Shown one piece after another: positions 1-9,119 of a stretch of 64,000 bases of DNA. The position numbers were made by a program, and so were the translations under genes. The notes beneath the pieces are model-generated. The model was given only the letters and a program-made list of their open reading frames with translations, was not told the DNA's origin and did no database searches. The DNA comes from Terriglobales bacterium (GTDB taxonomy: Bacteria > Acidobacteriota > Terriglobia > Terriglobales > Acidobacteriaceae), in contig JAICSO010000009.1 in assembly GCA_025936825.1 (NCBI GenBank), positions 142,370-206,369 of the forward strand, read 5' to 3'. The number at the start of each line of letters is the position of its first letter. The stretch's first letter is position 1.

Positions 1-28
1 TGGGTTCGACCCCCACTCGCTTCCGCCA
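1..28 (+). tRNA. selC: tRNA-Sec, 3' end only (window edge)
   Basis: The first bases hold a T-arm (stem tggg/ccca around loop ttcgacc at 5-11), then eight bases tcgcttcc (17-24), a G discriminator and CCA (26-28). A canonical tRNA has seven acceptor bases between the T-stem and base 73. Eight bases plus G73 is the bacterial selenocysteine tRNA arrangement (8-bp acceptor, 5-bp T-stem), and E. coli selC also ends in CTTCCGCCA. The 5' part, long variable arm and UCA anticodon lie outside the window, so identity is inferred from the 3' geometry. A tRNA-Ser with a shifted T-stem is the alternative. Confidence 0.62.
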
Positions 29-44
29 TTGCCCACACAATTCC

Positions 45-1289
45 ATGAGCACTCGTCGGCAGTTCGTTAAATCGGCCGTAGTTGCGACGAGCGTTATCGC
101 TGGTTCAGACAGTCCTGCAAAGGTAACTACGCTTCAGTCATCGCCCTCGCCTTTGGGGGCAGAGGACCGCAAATACTGGGTAGGAATTGCGGCTCGCCTT
201 GCGTCGCCCGTTCTCGACGCACTCGCACATCGTAGGCTGAAAGCTGAGATGCCCGTCGAACAGCGTCGTGGCGCTGAACGAACTTCTTATACGTATCTCG
301 AGGCGTTTGCGAGATTACTGTGCGGCATCGCACCGTGGCTCGAAAATTCCGCGCATGTGACGGACGATGAGGGCGCACAACGGTTTGCGGAACTGGCGCG
401 CGAGGGATTGAACGCTGCTAGCGATTTTTCATCTCCTGATCGGATGAACTTCTCAGAGGGCGCACAGCCACTCGTCGACGCCGCTTTCCTTGCAGAAGCC
501 ATTCTGCGTGCTCCTGTTGAGCTATGGCACAAAGTTGCCGCACGTGTTCAGCGAAATCTGATAGAGGCGATAAAGCAGACTCGCAGCATTCAACCGCCGG
601 AAAGCAATTGGCAGTTGTTTGCCACCATGATCGAAATGTTCTTTCAATTCGCCGGCGAACAGGTTGACCGCACGCGGCTTGAGACTGGCCTTCAAAAGTA
701 TCGCAATTGGTATCTCGGAGATGGTGTATACGGGGACGGTCCCGAGTTTCACTGGGACTACTACAACTCCTTCGTGATCCATCCCATGTTGGTCGACGCG
801 CTGAGCGCTCTCAGCGAGAGTCAATGGACTGAGTTTCGCGAACGAGAGCTATTGCGGCTAACCCGCTGGGCTGCAATTCAAGAACGCTTGATTGCGCCGG
901 ATGGCAGCTACCCGGCAATTGGGCGGTCCATCACTTATCGTTGTGGAGCGTTTCATGGCCTCGCGCTTGCCGCGCTGAAACACGCTCTTCCGGCGGAAGT
1001 GAAGCCTGGCCAGGCAAGAAGGGCCTTGACCGCCGTCATTCGCCGCACTCTGGAGTCTCCGAATACCTGGGATGCGAAAGGATGGTTGCTGACGGGTCTA
1101 GCTGGTCATCAACCTTCTCTCGGCGAGCGTTATATCTCGACTGGCAACTTGTACCTTTGCAGCGCCGCATTGCTGCCGCTAGGGCTACCCTCGACCGATG
1201 CCTTCTGGAGCGAATCGAGCGGCGTAACAACTTGGGAAACAGCATGGAGCGGACGAGATCTTCCCGCAGACCACGCCCTTGATACCTAG
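45..1289 (+). CDS. DUF2264 family protein with Tat signal
   Basis: A 414-aa protein resembling the DUF2264 family, which is predicted to fold as an alpha/alpha barrel and often sits near polysaccharide-degradation genes; no reaction is firmly established. The N-terminus has a twin-arginine-type signal (STRRQFVKSAVV, then a hydrophobic stretch), so export in folded form is likely. Family-like sequence includes the aromatic block GDGPEFHWDYYNSFVIHPML near residues 227-246. The C-terminus, ending in a WSG...ADHAL motif, matches where the family usually ends, so the gene looks complete. It starts 16 bases after the tRNA CCA and has no clear Shine-Dalgarno sequence. The next gene is on the opposite strand. 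Function unknown; a role in glycan turnover is only a guess. Confidence 0.72.
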   Translation: MSTRRQFVKSAVVATSVIAGSDSPAKVTTLQSSPSPLGAEDRKYWVGIAARLASPVLDALAHRRLKAEMPVEQRRGAERTSYTYLEAFARLLCGIAPWLENSAHVTDDEGAQRFAELAREGLNAASDFSSPDRMNFSEGAQPLVDAAFLAEAILRAPVELWHKVAARVQRNLIEAIKQTRSIQPPESNWQLFATMIEMFFQFAGEQVDRTRLETGLQKYRNWYLGDGVYGDGPEFHWDYYNSFVIHPMLVDALSALSESQWTEFRERELLRLTRWAAIQERLIAPDGSYPAIGRSITYRCGAFHGLALAALKHALPAEVKPGQARRALTAVIRRTLESPNTWDAKGWLLTGLAGHQPSLGERYISTGNLYLCSAALLPLGLPSTDAFWSESSGVTTWETAWSGRDLPADHALDT

Positions 1290-1294
1290 TAGAT

Positions 1295-2413
1295 TTACCG
1301 CGCGAATGCAGACAGCGTCTGTTTGCGCTTTGGGATTCCCCGTTGATGGCAGTCGAGGCACTTCACGGAATGAATGTTGTGCTTGCTAGCGTTGTCCTTG
1401 AAGGTGGTGTCCATCTTCTCGACATCAAGCCTGCAGTCGAGATGCTGGGTATGGCAGTTGTCGCAGGAGGCGCGAGTTTGCTGGCCGTGTTGTTGATGGC
1501 ACGAGAAGCAACTCAGGCCTTCGTGGACGCCGATGGGCGTGCGGTCATCGCCTGAGTACACTTCGCGTGTGGCCACCGGTGCGTGGCATTGATAGCAGAG
1601 TGCCTGCCGCTGGTCGTGACTCATCGCTACGATACGAGAACGATCAAGCATTACGGGGAGCGGCAAGTCGGCAACCGCGATGTAGTCAAACTCTCGGCGA
1701 TCGAGGAAGGCCAGCGATGGGCGTGTGATCTCCTGCTGCGGGCCAGTTGACGCTCCGTTTGGTTCAGATTTCTGCAGTGGCACGCCTTCGTGGTGGAGTT
1801 GATGGCAGGCGAGGCAGGGCACCACGGCCTGTTGTGTGAGTTCAGCGTTCTTCAGCCGCCAAGGGCCGTGAATATCAACAGGCGTGACAAGGTCGCGAAT
1901 GCCTCCCTCGAAGTGCATCGCGTGGCAGCGCAGGCAGTCGTCGTTTATTTGCTGCTTCTGGTTTTGCGCGGTGTTGAGGAAGATGTCGGAATAAGTCGTG
2001 CTGTGGCGACTGGAGCGCCACGCTGCGAACTCCTGCTGGTGACAACTTTGGCATCGCGTAGTCATAGCGAGTACGTCAGCGTTTTTGAGTTTCGGCTTCT
2101 CCGGGGTTTTGCCGCGCAGGTGCGTTATCACCCGACCCATGTTCTTCAGGTGGAAGCCTGCGTTCAACGTGAGCACATCGCCATGGCAGCTTGAGCAGGC
2201 AACGTTGCGGTGTGTCGAGGAGTGCCAGTCTGTGTAGGGCTGCCAGATCTCGTGACAACTGGCGCAAGCATGGCCAGATCGTTCGTAATAAATGCTGGGT
2301 GTCGCAAAAGCCACGGCGATGATCACGAGTACTGTCGCTGTTCCAGCCAGCCAACTGCCGAACAGACGCCTAGTGATGCGCTTACGCAACGGCCTGTTGG
2401 GCTCGTGCGTCAT
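1295..2413 (-). CDS. membrane-anchored nine-heme c-type cytochrome
   Basis: A 372-aa multiheme cytochrome c. One membrane segment (about residues 17-38) is followed by nine CxxCH heme sites starting near residues 50, 73, 121, 160, 200, 273, 302, 317 and 352. A single N-terminal anchor with a periplasmic multiheme domain resembles NapC/NrfH-type and cytochrome c3-like proteins. The start codon overlaps the stop of the GMC gene (ATGA-type overlap), so the two are translationally coupled, and the likely role is taking electrons from the sugar dehydrogenase into the respiratory chain. Known GMC/gluconate dehydrogenase complexes use a triheme cytochrome with a different layout, so nine hemes is unusual. 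Physiological donor and acceptor are inferred from context. Confidence 0.85.
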   Translation of the reverse strand: MTHEPNRPLRKRITRRLFGSWLAGTATVLVIIAVAFATPSIYYERSGHACASCHEIWQPYTDWHSSTHRNVACSSCHGDVLTLNAGFHLKNMGRVITHLRGKTPEKPKLKNADVLAMTTRCQSCHQQEFAAWRSSRHSTTYSDIFLNTAQNQKQQINDDCLRCHAMHFEGGIRDLVTPVDIHGPWRLKNAELTQQAVVPCLACHQLHHEGVPLQKSEPNGASTGPQQEITRPSLAFLDRREFDYIAVADLPLPVMLDRSRIVAMSHDQRQALCYQCHAPVATREVYSGDDRTPIGVHEGLSCFSCHQQHGQQTRASCDNCHTQHLDCRLDVEKMDTTFKDNASKHNIHSVKCLDCHQRGIPKRKQTLSAFAR

Positions 2414-4048
2414 ACGGATTTCCAGTTCTGCGCGATGTGCTCGCCCACGCGGTACGCATTTGCCATGATTGTCAGTACAGGATTAAATCCGCCGTTGGTC
2501 ACATGTACGCTTCCATCCGCGATGAAAAGATTTTCGACATCGTGAACGCGGCAGTTGCGGTCCACAACTGAGGTATGCGGATCGTTTCCCATGCGGCAAG
2601 TGCCCGCTTGATGCTGACCGCCGCTTAACTCGGAGCCGGGAAGACGCGGCCACGTTCGAATCGCTCCTGCTTCTTTGAGCCACCGCTCGGCCTTGTCAGC
2701 AATGTATTTCGCGGTGACGATGTCGGAAGGATGACGATGGCCGGAAAGGCGCGCCACCGGAATGCCCCAGAAATCCCCCACTGTGGGATCAACCTGCACA
2801 CGCGCCTCGAATACTGGCAATTCCTGCACCGGCCCCATCACAACGCTGGAGCGCCGGTAGTACTTGCGCATGTAATCCTTGTGCTCGTTGCCCCAACGCG
2901 GCAGTCCCGGTGGACTCATGCCGGCGAAATGAATTGGAAGGCGAATAAATTCATTGCACAGCAGCGCACCGCCAACCAATCCCGGATTGCCGTGGTTATA
3001 GTCGCAGATCGCAATCGAAGCTCCGGGCCCGAGATCGTCGAAGACTTCGAAGTTGAACAGACCCATCGCTCCGGTATAGGCATGCCCTTGCAGATTGCGC
3101 CCGACCCAGTCATAGCGATTGCCGATGCCGTTCGGAAACAAGAGGCTCCTGGAATTCAGCAACAGGCGAGCCGATTCGACGGCAGATCCTGCAATGACGA
3201 CAACATCGGCAGGTTGCTCCCGCAGATGATTATGCTGATCAAAATACGCAACTCCAGTAGCACGACCTTTTCCATTGGTCAGGACTTCTTTAACTACGCA
3301 GTTGGTGCGCAGTTCGCAGTTGCCGGTAGCGAGAGCTCTGGGGATGACGGTGTTGTGCGTGCCATTCTTGGCATCCACCTCGCATGCGAAACCAACACAC
3401 CAACGGCAACGCATGCATCCGCCGCGGCCGTTGTAGGGAACGCTGTTACGCAACATGGGAATGTGAAACGGATGCAGGCCGAGGCGCTTAGCGGCGGCAC
3501 CGAGCAGTACGTGCTCTTTGCTGTCGGGCAAAGGCGGCATTGGTAGAGGCTTCTTGCGCGGCGGCTTTTGCGGTGGTTCGGGGCCCCCTGAAACTCCGAT
3601 TTCCCATTCCGCTTTTTCATAATATGGTTCGAGGTCCTCGTAGCTGATCGGCCAGTCGTCGAGCGTGCTAGCCTCGACTGTTCCGTAAGTCGAGCGCATG
3701 CGGAAATCCTGCGGCATGAAGCGCCACGCCATTTGCGCCGTAGCTGAATGTGCCGCCGCCAACACAGGCCGCATTGTTGGAGTAGGCCCAGTGATTGGGC
3801 TTTATGACACGCGGCCGTCCATCGTCGCTGATTGCGACTCGGGGATTACGTTCATCAGGGCCGAAGCCGCAACCGAGAAATGATGTTCGCTGATTCCGCA
3901 GGTCGTCTTTACGGCAATCGAAAGCGGTGTGCCATTTGCCCCGCTCCAGCAGCACAACGCTCATGCCGGCGCAGGCAAGTTCCTTGGCGACGACACCGCC
4001 GCCAGCGCCTGCCCCCACCACAACCGCGTTGAGCTTCTTCAGTGGCAT
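2410..4048 (-). pseudogene. GMC-type sugar dehydrogenase flavoprotein, frameshifted
   Basis: The flavoprotein of a gluconate 2-dehydrogenase-like complex, split over two frames. The N-terminal part (4048 down to about 3735) has the FAD-binding GAGAGGGVVA motif near residue 12 and ends in VGGGTFSYGA. The family continuation MAWRFMPQDF begins in another frame at about 3733. The break is a run of three A on the coding strand (3732-3734): with two A the reading joins as YGA-MAWRF, as in homologues. The C-terminal part keeps the GMC substrate-domain ending (HQAGTCRMG, then NLFIADGSVH). Joined, the protein would be about 545 aa. It sits 16 bases after subunit 3 and overlaps the cytochrome gene. Sequencing error, recent mutation and ribosomal slippage are all possible; everything outside the one base looks intact. 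Confidence 0.82.
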
Positions 4049-4064
4049 TGCAATGCTTGTGCCG

Positions 4065-4625
4065 TCACGTGGCGCGCGGGTCGTATTTCAAGCGGCCGCG
4101 TACCTGAGGATAAGCGAGTCCGACCATCTTCCAACTTACGCGTGCTCGGTTGCCGCCGTGTCGCGGATCTCCGTAGAAGCCCTGCATCGTATGCGACAGC
4201 ACCGTCTCAAAGAACTGTCGTGAGTCGACGGTTTCCCAGATGTTCTTCGAAACCGTACCTCGCTCGGTAGCGTCGAGAATTTCGACTTGTTGTTTTCCAT
4301 CTAGTTCGGCGAAACGCTTCCCGAACCAGGAGCGGGCGGTCGCATCGGTGTAGCCGAGGCCGTCGCGGTACAAATCCTGCGCATCGGCAAATGGACCACA
4401 CAGCTGAATGTCGATGAAGTTGACGGCCTGGGCCCACTCGGCGCCGGGATCCTGATCTGGCGGAACAAGTTGGCCGCAAATGGCCGCGAGAACGCGGGCT
4501 TCACACAGGCGGAGAAAGCGCCAGGGGGTTGGTGATCCGGAGCACGTCGTCATTCCGCTAGCCGCCGCTGCTGCGGCAGCAAGCTCAATGAATTCGCGAC
4601 GGGTGAGGTTCTTGTACCAGCTCAC
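4065..4625 (-). CDS. gluconate 2-dehydrogenase subunit 3 family protein (Tat)
   Basis: A 186-aa protein of the gluconate 2-dehydrogenase subunit 3 family, the small subunit that escorts the GMC flavoprotein through the Tat system. The N-terminus carries a twin-arginine motif (TRREFIEL, residues 8-15) and an alanine-rich hydrophobic stretch, followed by a cysteine near residue 28. The body matches the family in ending with a GFYGDPRHGGNR motif and a proline-glycine rich tail. It is the first gene of a three-gene cassette (subunit 3, flavoprotein, cytochrome). It is placed so that one Tat signal can serve the flavoprotein, which lacks its own. Substrate unknown; sugar or sugar-acid oxidation in the periplasm is inferred. 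Confidence 0.82.
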   Translation of the reverse strand: MSWYKNLTRREFIELAAAAAAASGMTTCSGSPTPWRFLRLCEARVLAAICGQLVPPDQDPGAEWAQAVNFIDIQLCGPFADAQDLYRDGLGYTDATARSWFGKRFAELDGKQQVEILDATERGTVSKNIWETVDSRQFFETVLSHTMQGFYGDPRHGGNRARVSWKMVGLAYPQVRGRLKYDPRAT

Positions 4626-4741
4626 AGCAATGCGCAGACCTAGTGGGCCTGCTTAACGCATTGTGAAATAAGCAAGAACGCGGGGAAGTGATGGAGGTCA
4701 CAGACCCTGGTATCCGGGTACACCGGGCACTTGCGACAGAA

Positions 4742-6649
4742 CTACTCGCCCCGCACCAGGCGCAGCGTGTCAGCGACAGCATCCTCGCGCGACTTCGGCT
4801 TTCCGTTGCCGTTGGGCGGCACATCCTCAGTCGTGTCACCCTCGCCGGGAGCGAGGAACAGGTTGTTTACCAGTCCTTGCTGCTTGGTATAGAGCTCGTA
4901 ATAGCGACCTTGGGCCGCATAGAGTTTATCGTGGTTGCCACGCTCAACAATGCGCCCTTGCTCAACCACGAGAATCTGATCGGCACGCCGGATAGTGGAG
5001 AGGCGATGGGCGATCACGAAGGTAGTGCGCCCGCGCATGAGATAAGAGAGGCCTTCCTGGATCATCTGCTCCGATTCGGAGTCGAGGCTGGAGGTGGCTT
5101 CGTCGAGAATCAGAATGCGAGGTTCCGCAAGGATTGCACGAGCGATAGAGATGCGCTGGCGCTGGCCTCCGGAAAGCTTAACGCCGCGTTCGCCCACAAT
5201 GGTGTCGTACTTATCCGCAAAGCTCTCGGCGAATTCGTCGACGCGAGCGATGCGGCAGGCGCGCAATACCTCTGCCGCGCTCGCATCAGGACGCGAGAAA
5301 GCGACATTCTCGCGAATGCTCCCATCGAACAGAAAAGAATCCTGCAGCACAACCCCGAGCTGGGTACGGTAGGAGTCGAGCCGGACGGTGCTGAGGTCAA
5401 CTCCATCGACCAGCACTGCGCCTTGTTTTGGAGTGTAGAAGGCGGAGATCAGGCCGATGATGGTGGACTTGCCTGAACCAGACGATCCGACCAACGCAGT
5501 GACTGTGCCTGGGGCGGCATGAAACGAAATGCCGTCAATTACGGTACGCACACCGTCATAGCTGAAGCTGACGTGGTCGAAATCGACATTGCCGTCAATT
5601 TCGGGTAGAGCTATGGTTCGGCGAGGATCACGATCTTCGGCAGATTCTTTCAGGATCTCGTGAGTGCGTTCCAAGCCGGCGACGGCCTCAGTAAGCTGCG
5701 TACCGATTTGGACAATCTGCATCACCGGAGCGATCAGGAACCCCATAAAGAGCGTGTAGGTGAAGAAGCCGCCGATGGTCAGCGAGCCCGCTAGGATCTG
5801 TCGTGCACCGACGTACATAATGACCGCACCGACAACACCGAGCAGCATGCTGGCGGAAAGGCCCATGATCGAAGTTGCGGTGAGAGTCTTGAGCACATTA
5901 TCGAGCAGCCGCTTCACGCCTGCGGAGAAGACATTTTCTTCTCGGGTCTCGGCATGATAACCCTTTACGACGCGAATTCCGCCCAGTGATTCCGCGAGAC
6001 GTCCCGTGACTTCGGCATTAATTTTGCCGCGCTCGCGGAAGATTGGCCTGATTGTCTGAAAGGCTTTTTTCAGAGCAAGAGCGAAGGCCGCCAGAAATCC
6101 GAAGGCCAGCAGCGTCATGACGCTGCTGATCCGGAAAAGCACCACCAGCGCAATGCTGGCGGTCAGCAGGCCGCCAACAAGGTCCACCAGGCCGGTTCCA
6201 ATCAGGTTTCGAACGCCTTCCACGTCGCTCATGATGCGCGAGACAAGAACGCCGCTCTTTGTTGAGTCGTGAAACGAAACCGGAAGTCGGCCGACATGCG
6301 CCTGCACTTTTTGCCGAAGTTCATTGATTAGCCGCTGAGCAGCTTTCGACAGCAACTGGGTCAGCGAAAACGACGTGACGCCTTGGACGAAGGTTGCGGC
6401 CAGAACGCCGAAAACGATCGGCTTCAATAAGCCGATCTGGTGCTTGGTGATGACATTATCGATCAGAAATCGCGTCGAGTATGGGAGAACGAGCGAAGCG
6501 ACGCGATTGATGGCCATCAACACGAAGCCAAAGGCGAGCAGTCCTCGGCGCGGGCGGACGAGTTCCCAAACCAGCGGGAGCACCGCTCGTAACTTGGGGC
6601 GGGATGCTCCGGCGCCAGATGCACGAAAGTGATGGGGAACTGTTTGCAT
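4742..6649 (-). CDS. ABC transporter, fused permease and ATPase (MsbA/LmrA type)
   Basis: A 635-aa half-transporter: an N-terminal six-helix ABC exporter domain (about residues 25-330) followed by a nucleotide-binding domain. Walker A is GSSGSGKST near residue 387, the signature LSGGQRQR near 493 and Walker B ILILDEATSSLD near 513. The switch histidine is in IAHRLS. The length is about 50 aa above the family core because of a polar C-terminal tail. It would act as a homodimer in the inner membrane, exporting a lipid, drug or peptide; the sequence does not say which. It is separated by about 70 bases from the GNAT gene upstream and by 116 bases from the dehydrogenase cassette downstream. No dedicated substrate gene lies next to it. 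Confidence 0.9.
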   Translation of the reverse strand: MQTVPHHFRASGAGASRPKLRAVLPLVWELVRPRRGLLAFGFVLMAINRVASLVLPYSTRFLIDNVITKHQIGLLKPIVFGVLAATFVQGVTSFSLTQLLSKAAQRLINELRQKVQAHVGRLPVSFHDSTKSGVLVSRIMSDVEGVRNLIGTGLVDLVGGLLTASIALVVLFRISSVMTLLAFGFLAAFALALKKAFQTIRPIFRERGKINAEVTGRLAESLGGIRVVKGYHAETREENVFSAGVKRLLDNVLKTLTATSIMGLSASMLLGVVGAVIMYVGARQILAGSLTIGGFFTYTLFMGFLIAPVMQIVQIGTQLTEAVAGLERTHEILKESAEDRDPRRTIALPEIDGNVDFDHVSFSYDGVRTVIDGISFHAAPGTVTALVGSSGSGKSTIIGLISAFYTPKQGAVLVDGVDLSTVRLDSYRTQLGVVLQDSFLFDGSIRENVAFSRPDASAAEVLRACRIARVDEFAESFADKYDTIVGERGVKLSGGQRQRISIARAILAEPRILILDEATSSLDSESEQMIQEGLSYLMRGRTTFVIAHRLSTIRRADQILVVEQGRIVERGNHDKLYAAQGRYYELYTKQQGLVNNLFLAPGEGDTTEDVPPNGNGKPKSREDAVADTLRLVRGE

Positions 6650-6717
6650 TGTTGATTGGATACCTTTTACTTGCTAGCTGCTTCAAAATGTGAGCGAAAC
6701 GTCTTTGCTGAGCTCTT

Positions 6718-7272
6718 TTATGCGGACGGATCCAGCCGCAGACGGTATAGGACATGCTTGCGCAACGGGTGCCCAGGAGGGAGCTGGGGATGATCGAAGT
6801 CGTCGGCCGCATCGTGCGACATTCCGAGTTTCTCCATCACCCGGCGAGACCGCACATTGGCAGGGACCGTGAAGCTTACGAGCTCGTGCAGTCCCAGAAC
6901 GTCGCGGGAATACTGCAAGACCGCCAATGCTCCCTCGGTTGCCAAGCCCCGTCCCCACACGCCTGGTGAAAGACGCCAGCCGATTTCTACGCACGGGGTG
7001 AAATGGGCCCGGAGCGAGGGGACGTTCAGCCCGATGAAGCCGATGAAGGTGTGGTTCGACTTAAGCTCCGCCGCATACATGCCAAATCCGTGTTTGCGGA
7101 AATGCGTTTCGATCATCGCAACCAGTGCATCACTTTGAGCACGCGTGAGATGAGCCGGGAAGAACTCCATCACCTTAGCATCGCAGTTGATGCGCGCGAA
7201 CTGCTTCTTGTCCGCCTGTTTCCACTGACGAAGGATCAGGCGAGGCGTCTCAATCACTGCTTGTCCGTGCAT
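6718..7272 (-). CDS. GNAT family N-acetyltransferase (RimJ/RimL-like)
   Basis: A 184-aa GNAT acetyltransferase of the RimJ/RimL group, which moves acetyl from acetyl-CoA to the N-terminal amine of a protein or to a small amine. The N-terminal ETPRLILRQW and the later GWRLSPGVWGRGLATEGA block (acetyl-CoA pyrophosphate loop, about residues 90-107) are typical. So is VRSRRVMEKLGM near residue 140. It starts 24 bases after the stop of the metallo-beta-lactamase-fold gene on the same strand, so the two are probably co-transcribed. Substrate is unknown. Confidence 0.86.
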   Translation of the reverse strand: MHGQAVIETPRLILRQWKQADKKQFARINCDAKVMEFFPAHLTRAQSDALVAMIETHFRKHGFGMYAAELKSNHTFIGFIGLNVPSLRAHFTPCVEIGWRLSPGVWGRGLATEGALAVLQYSRDVLGLHELVSFTVPANVRSRRVMEKLGMSHDAADDFDHPQLPPGHPLRKHVLYRLRLDPSA

Positions 7273-7296
7273 GCAAGTTACGCAACTTGGTGCCCT

Positions 7297-8346
7297 TTAC
7301 TTGCCTGTCGCAGCAGAATATTTCTTCGTCTGCTTGGTTCGCGAATTAAAGACATCGAAGCTGCCGTCTTTATGCGCGGTCAGTAAGAGGTAGTGGCCAG
7401 CATCCGGCCCTTGCGGATTAGCGATGAACTCCGCAGCCACATTGTGCGTGCTTCCGCCTTCCTCCGAGTAGTGCAATTGCCAGAGGGTCTCTAATCGCGG
7501 AGATTTTTCAATGACCTCCCACGGACCAGGCGAACCGCCCTTCTTGGCACCATTGTCCATGATCGCCACTCGTGGAGCGAGGCCATCTACGAGTTGCGGA
7601 CTCCCGCTTTGCTCCCATCCGTGATGCGAGACGACGTAAATATCAACCTTGCCAAGTTTGTTCTCCGGACACATCAGACCCCACTCCTTGTCTTTCGTAA
7701 GATCGCCGAGATCCAGGATGCGAAGTTTACCGAAGGTTGCCAGGAAACCGAGTGAACGGGAATTCTCGGTGGTATCGGCAGTGGATTGTTCTGCCCCCTT
7801 GCATGAAGGATTTTCTCCACCGGCACCGGGCAGCGGCTTCGATATCAAGTTGCCGTCGGCACTAACGACAACGGCATCAATTCCGGTGATAGGCAGTTTG
7901 TCTCCCGGTTTGGCAACGATGTGCTTGTACTTTCCACTTTGCAGCAGTTTCTGGTACGCCTGCCAGACCTGCATGGTGGGCTGATCGGTAGTCTCGCGGT
8001 TCTCGCCATGATCGATGAATGTGCCGATCGGGAAGCGCTCGGCAAGTTGGGGCACACCACCGACGTGATCCATATGGAAATGGGTGATCAACACATAATC
8101 GATCTTGCTGAGGCCGGCATCCTTCGCTGCAGCAACAATGCGATCGGCGTCGCGGCCGTTGAACCCCGGCCAGCCAGTGTCCACCAGCAGCGATTGCCCA
8201 GTAGGTGTCACAAACAACGTTGATTGACCGCCTTCGACATCGACGAAGTAGATCTTCAAAGGTGTTGAAGATGCAGCAGTGGCCCAAGGCAAACACAAAA
8301 ACGGCACTAATAAAGAGGTCGCCATCCATAGGAACCCACGATTCAT
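7297..8346 (-). CDS. secreted metallo-beta-lactamase-fold hydrolase (ComEC-like)
   Basis: A 349-aa protein with a signal peptide (hydrophobic residues about 4-24, ending near ATAASS) and a metallo-beta-lactamase fold. The zinc-binding HFHMDH motif is near residues 87-92. Further metal ligands fit D near the LRILDLGDLT motif and the SHHGWE histidines. Such stand-alone ComEC-type domains are usually annotated as hydrolases with unknown substrate. The ATG at 8346 is preferred over the upstream one at 8364 because a strong TTGGAGGAT ribosome site precedes it by about five bases and the signal peptide then begins correctly. It lies 53 bases from the mechanosensitive-channel gene and 24 from the GNAT gene. 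Confidence 0.86.
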   Translation of the reverse strand: MNRGFLWMATSLLVPFLCLPWATAASSTPLKIYFVDVEGGQSTLFVTPTGQSLLVDTGWPGFNGRDADRIVAAAKDAGLSKIDYVLITHFHMDHVGGVPQLAERFPIGTFIDHGENRETTDQPTMQVWQAYQKLLQSGKYKHIVAKPGDKLPITGIDAVVVSADGNLISKPLPGAGGENPSCKGAEQSTADTTENSRSLGFLATFGKLRILDLGDLTKDKEWGLMCPENKLGKVDIYVVSHHGWEQSGSPQLVDGLAPRVAIMDNGAKKGGSPGPWEVIEKSPRLETLWQLHYSEEGGSTHNVAAEFIANPQGPDAGHYLLLTAHKDGSFDVFNSRTKQTKKYSAATGK

Positions 8347-8399
8347 TCTTATCCTCCAAGCCACAATTTGCGATTACGAGATGATCAAGACGATGTGAA

Positions 8400-9113
8400 T
8401 CACAGGGGTGAAAGTTCGTCTTCATGGTCGTGCTGCTCTTCTGCAGGTTCACTTCCAAAGCGCTTCTCTAAGTATCGTCGTGCCAAGTCTTTCCCGCCAA
8501 GTCCGAACGCCAGCGCCAGACCAAACATCAAGGCGCCGAAGGTCATGCCAAAAGCCACGACCACCGTCCGTGAGCTGATGCTCAACTCCTCGAATGCCAT
8601 CGACACCACGAAAAGAATAATCATCGTCCGCACGGCCCAGCTGATGATCCTTGGCGATGACAAATTCGCATTCACTGCGCCGAGCAACACCGCGCGGGAA
8701 AAAAAGCTTGCGGCGAGGAGGCCAAAAAACAGAATGAAGAGCGAGACCACCAGTCGCGGCAGGAATTCGATGAAAGTTGCGACGTGTTCGTCGAACCCGG
8801 CTACCCCAAGCACGCTGATGCCGAGCAGGATGAACCCGAGCCACGCGATCCAGAAGACAAATCGGCTCGTGAGCTCGGTCAGCGAAGGTAGCGCAGCGCC
8901 GCGCAGAAGTTGAGTGGCGCCTGTGTGCTCCGACAGCTTGTCGAATCGGGCAATCTTCAGGATGCTGCGGGCGATCGCACGAAGCAGGATCGCGATCACC
9001 CAGCCCACGAGCACAATCACCAGCATTTCGAGAATACGAGGAAGAAATCGCGCGAAACCTTTCAGGATTTCATCCGCCGCTCGTGTCATTTCGCCTACAA
9101 AATTACTCCACAT
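8400..9113 (-). CDS. MscS-like small-conductance channel transmembrane protein
   Basis: A 237-aa membrane protein with about five hydrophobic segments made of two copies of the MscS-type conserved TM-helix unit. The first copy includes LVIVLVGWVIAILLRAIAR near residues 33-51; the later copy ends in ALAFGLGGKDLARRYLEKRF. It lacks the large cytosolic beta domain of full MscS, so it may be a channel-like subunit rather than a stand-alone channel. The C-terminus is acidic. The start at 9113 is preceded by a GAGG ribosome site. It follows the glycosyltransferase stop (9120) by a few bases, so they form an operon. The neighbourhood (TreS, glycosyltransferase) fits osmotic adaptation, which is an inference. 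Confidence 0.78.
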   Translation of the reverse strand: MWSNFVGEMTRAADEILKGFARFLPRILEMLVIVLVGWVIAILLRAIARSILKIARFDKLSEHTGATQLLRGAALPSLTELTSRFVFWIAWLGFILLGISVLGVAGFDEHVATFIEFLPRLVVSLFILFFGLLAASFFSRAVLLGAVNANLSSPRIISWAVRTMIILFVVSMAFEELSISSRTVVVAFGMTFGALMFGLALAFGLGGKDLARRYLEKRFGSEPAEEQHDHEDELSPL

Positions 9114-9119
9114 AGGACC

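Noticed and set aside
1..1289. Integrative element inserted at the tRNA
   Set aside because: No integrase, direct repeat of the tRNA end or other mobile gene was seen near the tRNA in this window.
2731..3546. 271-aa open frame on the + strand opposite the GMC gene
   Set aside because: It is a mirror frame of a GC-rich gene without recognisable domains or a ribosome site.
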